NCBI RefSeq assembly: GCF_020217465.1
Contig: NZ_CP084115.1
Span: 2,480,001 to 2,544,000, forward strand
From: Cobetia amphilecti
GTDB taxonomy: Bacteria; Pseudomonadota; Gammaproteobacteria; Pseudomonadales; Halomonadaceae
DNA length: 64,000 nt
Direction: 5' to 3'
Positions 56,301-61,313 of the stretch are shown here, piece after piece (the first letter of the stretch is position 1; each line of letters opens with the position of its first letter). Below the pieces are notes generated by a model that searched no databases, had not been told where the DNA came from, and saw only the letters and a list, made by a program, of their open reading frames with translations. The position numbers and the translations under genes were made by a program.

Positions 56301-58521
56301 CTTCCGCGATGTCATGTATACCCTCGGCCTGCTGTCGGATGAAGCCATCGAACACGGCTTCTCCGGCCCAAGCCTGGGACTCGAGTTCTCTGGCATCGTC
56401 ACTCAGGCCGGCGCCAATGCCGAATTCAAGGTCGGCGAGCGCGTGGTCGGCTTCGGCCCAGCCAGCTTCTCCGACCGTCTAGTGATTGCAGATACGGCGC
56501 TGGCCCATGTGCCCCACGGCGTCAGCCTGGAAGCCGCGGCGACCATCCCGACCACCTTCTTCACTGTCTACTACGCGCTCAAGCATCTGGCGCGGTTGGA
56601 AGAAGGCGAGAAGGTGCTGATTCACGGCGCCGCCGGCGGCGTGGGCATCGCGGCATTGCAGATCGCTGAGTGGCTGGGCGCCGAGGTATTCGCGACCGTC
56701 GGCTCACCGGCCAAGCGTGACTTCCTCGCGCTGATGGGCATCAGCAACATCTATGATTCGCGCAGCCACGGCTTCGCCGAGGATATCCTCGCGGACCTCG
56801 CCGCGCGCCAGCAGCGCGATCCATCCGTCGATGCGCGTGGTGTCGATGTGGTGCTCAACTCGCTGGCCGGTGAAGCCATCGCCCAGAACCTGCGCGTGCT
56901 CAAGCCGTTCGGACGTTTCTGTGAGCTGGGCAAGCGCGACTTCTACGAAAACACCCCGATGGGGCTGCGCCCGTTCCGCAATAACCTCAGCTACTTCGGC
57001 ATCGATTCCGATCAGCTGATGAAGGAATGCCCGGGCCTGACCACGCGCCTGTTCCGCGAGATGATGGCACTGTTCGAGGACGGCACCCTGGCACCGCTGC
57101 CCTACACCACCTTCGATTCCAGTCAGGTGGTCGAGGCCTTCCGCTACATGCAACAGGCCCGCCAGATCGGCAAGGTCGTCGTCACTCAGCGCGTCGCCGA
57201 ACACGCCGCGGAGCAAGCAAGTACGGGGGCAAGTGCAATGCCCCATCAGCGCGACGCGCTAGCGGCCAATCAAAAGACACTGACGATCGACCCGGCGGGC
57301 AGCTATCTGGTCACCGGCGGTCTGGGCGGCTTTGGCCTGCGCAGCGCCGAATGGCTGGCCGCGATGGGCGCGCGTGAACTGGTACTGCTCGGGCGCTCCG
57401 GCGCGGCCAGTGAAGAAGCACAGCAAGGCGTCGCGCGTCTCGAGGCCCGGGGCGTGAACGTGCATGCGCTGGCCTGTGATGTCGCCGATGACGTCGCGTT
57501 ATCAAAGGTGTTCGCACGCTTCGGCAAGTCTGCTGACGCCGATGGCATCGCACCGCTCAAGGGCATCATCCATGCCGCCGCGGTGATCGATGATGCGCTG
57601 ATTCGCCATCTCGATGCTGAGCGCATTCAGCGCGTGATGACGCCGAAACTGGAAGGTGCACGCCTGCTGGATCGCCTGAGTGCCGAGCACGCGCTGGACT
57701 TCTTCGTACTCTACTCCTCGGCCACCACTCTGTTCGGCAACCCGGGACAGAGCGTCTACGTGGCGGCCAACCACTGGCTGGAAGGGCTCGCCGCCAACCG
57801 TCGTGCACGTGGCCTGCCTGCCACCTGCGCGCGCTGGGGCGCGATCGAGGATGCCGGCTTCCTGGCACGCAACGAGAAGACCCGCGAAGCGCTCAAAAAT
57901 CGCCTCGGCGGTGATGCGCTGATGGCAGATCACGCGCTGACCTGTCTCGGCGAGATGATCAGCGCGGATCAGAACGCCCAGGCATTCGGCCTGCCAGGAC
58001 GCTCATTGGGCGTGCTGGAACTGGACTGGGGTGCGCTTGCGCGCTTCCTGCCGACCGCCGCCACGCCCCGCTTCGAGGAAATCTCCCGCCGCGCCGGTGA
58101 GGATGACAAAAGCCAGGCGCAGCAGGATGATATCGCCGCGGCACTGGCGGACCTGTCCGGTGAAGCGCTGCAGACCGCCATCGTCGAGATTCTCAAGGGC
58201 GAGCTGAGCAAGATTCTGTTGATCGACGCCAGCGCCATCGACGTCAACAAGAGCGTCTACGACATGGGCTTCGACTCGCTGATGGGGGTCGAGCTGATGA
58301 CGGCGGTCGAGGCGCGCTTGGGGATCAGCATTCCGGTGATGATGATCAGTGAAGCCGCCACTCTGTGGCGCCTCGCGGAGCGCCTGATGCACAAGATGGG
58401 CAGTACCGACGGCGAGGAAGCCGAAAGCAGCGCCGAAGATCAGGCCATGGCACAGCTGGTGAAGCAGCATGGCGGAGAGACGGCCACGCTGACAGAGCGG
58501 GGGGAAATGGTCAGCAAGTAG
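50332..58521 (+). CDS. Type I polyketide/fatty-acid synthase (WcbR-like), KS-AT-DH-(cMT)-ER-KR-ACP
   Basis: A 2729-residue single-module iterative-type synthase. KS: Cys172 in DTACSSS, His307 in EAHGTGT, His345 in SNMGHLE. AT: Ser650 in GHSVGEV. DH: His964 in LADHQVGDSAVFPGAGYLE and Asp1149 in GVLDSAF. A weak methyltransferase-like region around 1515 (LELGAGGPWL). ER about 1960-2290 (LNFRDVMYTLGLL at 1989; AAGGVGIAALQIA near 2099). KR about 2320-2500, Tyr2476. ACP with Ser2649 in GFDSL. All reductive domains are present, so the product should be a fully reduced acyl chain. There is no thioesterase. Coupled by ATGA to the upstream LTA-synthase-like gene. Confidence 0.95.
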   Translation: MTRRVAIIGAASRFPGTTQATLWDDLLAGKDMVTEVADDRWSKESLSHPDKKAPGMSYSFAAGSLGDITGFDPAFFGISPREAASMDPQQRMLLEMSWEAIEHAGIPAEKMRGSRCGVFMGIASLDYSYRMADDLSAIGPNTATGNTSSVASNRLSYAFDLHGPSLSLDTACSSSMVAFHQACQSIRSGETDMALTGGISLHLHPYGFLIFSKATMLSKTGRCQVFDEAGDGYARSEGGGVFLLKDLDQAIADGDRILAVVASSVVNTDGYKSGLTVPNPSAQIQLMEQACEQAGIRPDEIDYLEAHGTGTAVGDPLETRAIGAAIGQKRSSPLPIGSIKSNMGHLETASGVAGLAKALGVITHREVPATIKIQRLNPKIRTDEWNLDIVTQPRKLKAEGRLVVGVNSFGFGGANAHVLLESAPEQSVAQPNTGDEQTPPLRLSARSPQALKQSALELAGHLRELAAHDMAPSLYDLAWQLAARREHHVHGALLNADNFTTLLEDLDTLGSEGDLGDHPRITLADRLPALPSVSDNGASPRATTNAPAPAQERGPVFVYSGNGCQWTGMGRALMEESPSVRACLERLDAAFRDFNGFELLKELDGSLSEKGENRLDATEIAQPTLFALQVAVTEWLIERGIRPAAVTGHSVGEVAAAWASGALTLGQATRVIFQRSYHQGRTRGTGAMMAVGLGECEMREWLEQPQWASLSLAGINGPRGTTLAGERELLEALSKELSAQGTFARVLGLDYAFHSPAMDPIKPGLLESLDGLTPRATHTPFISTVTGSVIAGEQLDARYWWENIRQPVMFEAAVTSLVNWHSETEENAALGRHRLLVEIGAHPILRSYLNDILKARSEEAPAGQVLASLDRRHAGLDALEHLHGRVLLSGAVDITGLFPVAGQFVELPSYPWQRIPCWIQTTSESQRLLDRHYVHPLLGYRLAQQRLTWEAQLDTQKVAWLADHQVGDSAVFPGAGYLEQCLAAAHEWQAASADADNLPDVLDLEDFEIRAPLLLDDSTLRLTRLSLDSANGAMRLESRETRAEDADKWNLHAVARAFTATRGRLLERVAPVMPTRAADLGRDEHVAAAAQLGLHYGPHFRAAEQIWVDAGADHHAPGTARPQVLARFSLTEEMASQDTDFHLHPGVLDSAFQLFIPLLGVLKGQMAASNGMAFVPVRVGRLQVREQVRASQTVTARVVLRSRGPHSLCADFELFDAEGRAVAVAEEARFRAVRLGRDGTAHLDYLDIELTAAPHPLTQPSTPMLDLAGLVHDAMQASEAADGSEDGEANVGENIAESDAAASAQTLLADSQCFRDELEPLLDSLMLASVHETLLRHAAPGDPELAHLDHEALSRWQRRCPLFSRALLDWAESQGLTEALDSGDWQINSLDLPAANDIWQLLVRDYPGQFPLTHAAGRLHLHLDEWLNRGMPLDGAQLEWTQLEGAADEAVADREALLSTDASAALEHLRQPLIPTLLKTAVGNAGWQWLSTQLDQRISSALAALPAGQRLAVLELGAGGPWLGQRLATLREADARNGRFAALDYRFVAASNGALSEANRLQDDLPLIDVITGEAFQDTATTRKAQLAIVHLDFEAPSQARELLTALIARLAPGAQLLLCGCEPAAWAGPILALDDGEQLRSHPGIAQWQRLLTQLGLDIESAAPASDNQGTETSGAWWLSATLAAQAPLAEVAEGQTPASGSVESEVVASQAATPSIALLDSPQAPADQALLTRLSDSLTARGHQVNHQRLSDNLPADVSALFEQLDGVDHLIALPSAAATYEQNGTDHTNTFQCARQQLLTQVAQAFDSAQEQDDSHLAPTLWVLTHDVATLWQTDGAPAAAPPADAASWGFARSLANESQSLAIRLLDTPTLGHDTVNTPALMDALVQEFEAPDHEQEVVLDANGARFATRLRQVAAPQQTAGGESSLSQTSGAQTSASTAPGTQRYGVSLGFSQPGQLRNLEWQPRILPAVAAGEVEVRVEATGLNFRDVMYTLGLLSDEAIEHGFSGPSLGLEFSGIVTQAGANAEFKVGERVVGFGPASFSDRLVIADTALAHVPHGVSLEAAATIPTTFFTVYYALKHLARLEEGEKVLIHGAAGGVGIAALQIAEWLGAEVFATVGSPAKRDFLALMGISNIYDSRSHGFAEDILADLAARQQRDPSVDARGVDVVLNSLAGEAIAQNLRVLKPFGRFCELGKRDFYENTPMGLRPFRNNLSYFGIDSDQLMKECPGLTTRLFREMMALFEDGTLAPLPYTTFDSSQVVEAFRYMQQARQIGKVVVTQRVAEHAAEQASTGASAMPHQRDALAANQKTLTIDPAGSYLVTGGLGGFGLRSAEWLAAMGARELVLLGRSGAASEEAQQGVARLEARGVNVHALACDVADDVALSKVFARFGKSADADGIAPLKGIIHAAAVIDDALIRHLDAERIQRVMTPKLEGARLLDRLSAEHALDFFVLYSSATTLFGNPGQSVYVAANHWLEGLAANRRARGLPATCARWGAIEDAGFLARNEKTREALKNRLGGDALMADHALTCLGEMISADQNAQAFGLPGRSLGVLELDWGALARFLPTAATPRFEEISRRAGEDDKSQAQQDDIAAALADLSGEALQTAIVEILKGELSKILLIDASAIDVNKSVYDMGFDSLMGVELMTAVEARLGISIPVMMISEAATLWRLAERLMHKMGSTDGEEAESSAEDQAMAQLVKQHGGETATLTERGEMVSK

Positions 58522-58536
58522 TTAAACGCCAACTAC

Positions 58537-58576
58537 ACGGCAAGGCACCGGATTCCTGGCGCCTTGCCGTTTTTTC
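58537..58576 (+). terminator. Strong rho-independent terminator after the PKS gene
   Basis: ACGGCAAGGC and GCCTTGCCGT pair perfectly around a 14-base loop and are followed by TTTTT. It lies 15 bases after the PKS stop and marks the end of the kpsC-to-PKS region. Confidence 0.9.
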
Positions 58577-58620
58577 ATAGTGGGATCGACAAGGTCACAT
58601 CCTTGAATACCAACTTGCCT

Positions 58621-59016
58621 CTAGAGGTGGGAGGAAAGCTTGCCTGACCTCTGGAAGCGTCGCAAGGTCGTCAGACTTATCTTCTTCCCATGGTTTGCTT
58701 CAAAGTAGAATTGTACTTTGACCAGATCATGATCATGTTCGTGAAATAACGCTGCTATTTGCCCCATATCCTTATCCGAAAATCTTGGAGGACGCCCAGG
58801 CCTCCGTTTGTCTCTCAGAAGCCCTAGCCTCTCAACCCTCCACTTTTCCTTCCACTTAATGATCGATTCCCGGCTAACGCCTAGCCTGATTGCCACGGTC
58901 TTATCATCATTCCCCTCGTCTATCATTAGCAATGCAGCAGCTCGTAATGCCTCCCTTCGCCCTTTCTTCTGTTGGGCAAACTCACGCAATATCACCCGCT
59001 CATTCGTGTCTAGCAT
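58621..59016 (-). CDS. Helix-turn-helix protein related to the N-terminal part of IS630-type transposases
   Basis: A 131-residue protein with a homeodomain-like HTH (DKTVAIRLGVSRESIIKWKE), then the RDKRRPGRPPRFSD basic linker and a second winged-helix-like part ending SLTTLRRFQRSGK. This is how IS630-family transposases start, but no DDE catalytic domain follows in any frame. It is either a truncated transposase remnant or a free-standing DNA-binding protein. The start at 59016 has AGGAAG upstream; longer in-frame starts exist to 59079. It is oriented against the PKS operon. Confidence 0.65.
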   Translation of the reverse strand: MLDTNERVILREFAQQKKGRREALRAAALLMIDEGNDDKTVAIRLGVSRESIIKWKEKWRVERLGLLRDKRRPGRPPRFSDKDMGQIAALFHEHDHDLVKVQFYFEANHGKKISLTTLRRFQRSGKLSSHL

Positions 59017-59079
59017 GGCCGCTTCCTGTTGGTGTACCGACATCTCCTTCTGCAGGATCAAACCTAAATCCAACATCAA

Positions 59080-59523
59080 TATGTACGCCCCAATATTTTA
59101 GCCTCCGCCAATCATGCTTGGTATAGCCTCACCTTAAATAATCTTTCTACTACTAAAGCTTATTTTTTATTGACCATATAATCAAAAAATCAACATAGTC
59201 GTTTATTCGTCGTTGAACACCTTCCCAAGAAAATAATGGCACCAAGTATTAGAGCTAATTATTTGGTCTAATACAAAAAACATGAGTTAAGAAATGTCAA
59301 CACCGCCTCACAAAAACCAAAACACACCTAAACATACAACAAAGAAACAAAAATCCTTTCAAAAACACGATATGTAACTTTAAGATACTACTCGTATACA
59401 ATTAGAGCATAAATACTCAAAATTTAAGAACTCCTATAAACTATTAGTAAACGATGGTGACTATCTATCTCTGAAAAATGTACAAGCAACAAGCATCAAT
59501 CAAGAAAAGTCCTGTAGTACTGA
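59080..59523. other. AT-rich non-coding stretch left of the IS element
   Basis: About 440 bases, strongly AT-rich compared with both flanks. No gene, RNA or hairpin was recognised. It probably contains decayed mobile or intergenic DNA. It ends at the CTGA target-site copy bordering the IS. Confidence 0.5.
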
Positions 59524-61240
59524 CCCCGGCTTATTCATGAGGCCGACCTGAAAACGAAGATGGCGAGTGGTTTTCTCTTGTAGAATCAGGATGTTCCTGC
59601 CAGAACACGATTCAAGAGGACCACTCGCCATGGGTGAAACCCTAACGACCTGGACGCCCTCATGCAACGGCTCTGTCCGTGTCGAGCTGAGCGGCCACCG
59701 CACCACCAGCGACAGCGGCGCATTGTTGCTGCGCGAAGCCCTCGACAGCAGTGGCGTGATCGAGGCGCTCGAAGATAACCTGGTCGATCCGCGCCATCCG
59801 CTGCGTATTCGCCACTCGCTGGCCAGCCAGATACGCACCTTGGTGCTGCAGCGGGCGATGGGGTGGATCGATCTCAGCGATACCGACACGCTGCGCCGTG
59901 ATCCGCTCTGGCAGCTGGCCTGCAGTGATGCGCGCGGCATGACGCCACTGGTCCAGGATAGGCCGTCCCAAGCCACGCTGTCGCGGCTGCTGACCTGCCT
60001 TGGACACAACGACAACATCGATGCCGTGCATGAAGGTCTGCTGCGGCTGGTGGCCTGGCGCCTGACCTCGCTGAAGAACGGCGAGCGTCCCAAGCAGCTG
60101 ACGCTAGACATCGACGGCCTGCCGATTGAGGTCCATGGGCACCAGGGCGGTTCCGCTTATCATGGCCTTTACGGTACGCGGATCTATTCGCCGCTGGTCG
60201 CCTCGTTGGCCGAAACTGGCGACATGGTCGGCGGCCTGCTGCGCGAGGGCAACGCCGGCCCCGCCGAGAACGCTGATACGTGGATCCCGCACCTGGTGAA
60301 GCGGCTTAACGAGAGCACCGGCGCCCAGGTTCGGGTGCGTATCGACGCTGGCTTCACCGACAACGACACGCTGGAGGCGCTGGAGAAGCGCAGCATCGAG
60401 TACCTGGGCCGGCTGCGCAGCCACAAGGGCTTGCAGGCGCTGGCAGCGCCCTACCTGAAGCGGCCACGCGGCCGGCCACCTGAGCAGCCTCGGGAGTGGT
60501 GCCACGACCTTGAATACCAGGCCGGTACCTGGCCAACGCCACGACGCGTGGTGCTGGTGGTTCAGGAACGCCCCGATGACCTGCTGCTGCATGCCTTCTT
60601 CCTGGTCACCAACCTCGGCAAGTTCGACTGGCCGCCCGAGAAGATCCTGGCACTCTATCGCAAGCGCGGCAGCGCCGAAGCGCACATGGGCGAGGTGAAG
60701 TCGGCGCTCGACGTGCATCTCTCGTCGACCGATCGCGGTGCCTCCACCGTCCAGGACGTGATGGCCCGCAATGAGGTGAGCCTGTTGCTGAGTCTCTACG
60801 CCTATCAGGTTCTGCATGGCCTTCGCTGCTTGCTGGGGCGCCAGACCCGGCAGGGTTGGAGCCTGAGCCGGATGCGTGAACAGGTGCTCAAGGTGGCGGC
60901 GACGCTCTCGCTGCACGCTCGGCGCATCACCGTTCACCTCGGCGATGCGGCTGATAAATGGTGGCCTGCCTTGCTGAAGGGGCTGCCGAAGCTGACCGCG
61001 CTCAGCTGACGTTCGGCGCAACCACCATAGCTTCAAGAATCGAGCGATCGCAGCGACGGTCGACGATGACGGCTGCTTTAACGGCGTGATTAATTCCTGA
61101 ACGTTATATAGATACGACAGAAGAGCAGCATTTGGGCATGATTCAGCGGGCCGTTACGGCGTAGATAGCGCCCCTGGTGCGAGAACCCAACGGCCAGCCA
61201 CTTCAAGCCGCCCGATCAGGGCACTCGTGAATAAGGCGGG
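59524..61240 (+). mobile_element. IS1380-type insertion sequence, apparently intact
   Basis: Imperfect inverted repeats bound the element: the left end begins CCCCGGCTTATTCATGAGG, the right end read inwards begins CCCGCCTTATTCACGAGTG, with one gap and four mismatches. A CTGA copy flanks each side (59520-59523 and 61241-61244), compatible with a 4-base target duplication. It carries a single full-length transposase gene. The ends were set by eye and could shift by one or two bases. Confidence 0.75.
59630..61009 (+). CDS. IS1380-family transposase
   Basis: A 459-residue DDE transposase. TTSDSGALLLREALDSSG at the start, then LTLDIDGLPIEVHGHQGG with the first Asp, VRIDAGFTDNDTLEALEKR with the second, and YRKRGSAEAHMGEVKSALDV with the Glu are the expected catalytic regions. 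Length is normal and the frame is undisrupted. The ATG at 59630 (MGETLTTWTPSC) follows AAGAGGA; the frame is open further left but without a suitable start. Confidence 0.88.
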   Translation: MGETLTTWTPSCNGSVRVELSGHRTTSDSGALLLREALDSSGVIEALEDNLVDPRHPLRIRHSLASQIRTLVLQRAMGWIDLSDTDTLRRDPLWQLACSDARGMTPLVQDRPSQATLSRLLTCLGHNDNIDAVHEGLLRLVAWRLTSLKNGERPKQLTLDIDGLPIEVHGHQGGSAYHGLYGTRIYSPLVASLAETGDMVGGLLREGNAGPAENADTWIPHLVKRLNESTGAQVRVRIDAGFTDNDTLEALEKRSIEYLGRLRSHKGLQALAAPYLKRPRGRPPEQPREWCHDLEYQAGTWPTPRRVVLVVQERPDDLLLHAFFLVTNLGKFDWPPEKILALYRKRGSAEAHMGEVKSALDVHLSSTDRGASTVQDVMARNEVSLLLSLYAYQVLHGLRCLLGRQTRQGWSLSRMREQVLKVAATLSLHARRITVHLGDAADKWWPALLKGLPKLTALS

Positions 61241-61313
61241 CTGACTTAGATCAATATTTATGATTCGCCTACAAGAGGGGTTCTGTAAGAAAAAAATCAA
61301 GGGAGCACTATCC
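61241..61313. promoter_or_regulatory. Short leader between the IS element and the giant adhesin gene
   Basis: Seventy-three bases remain of the original upstream region of the adhesin gene after the IS insertion. It contains the ribosome-binding site AAGGGAG and an AT-rich stretch with possible -10 TATTTA, but no clear -35. Confidence 0.4.

Noticed and set aside
58621-59016. HTH gene considered as the dedicated capsule regulator
   Set aside because: The sequence fits an IS630-type transposase N-terminus and neighbours another IS, so a mobile-element remnant is more likely.
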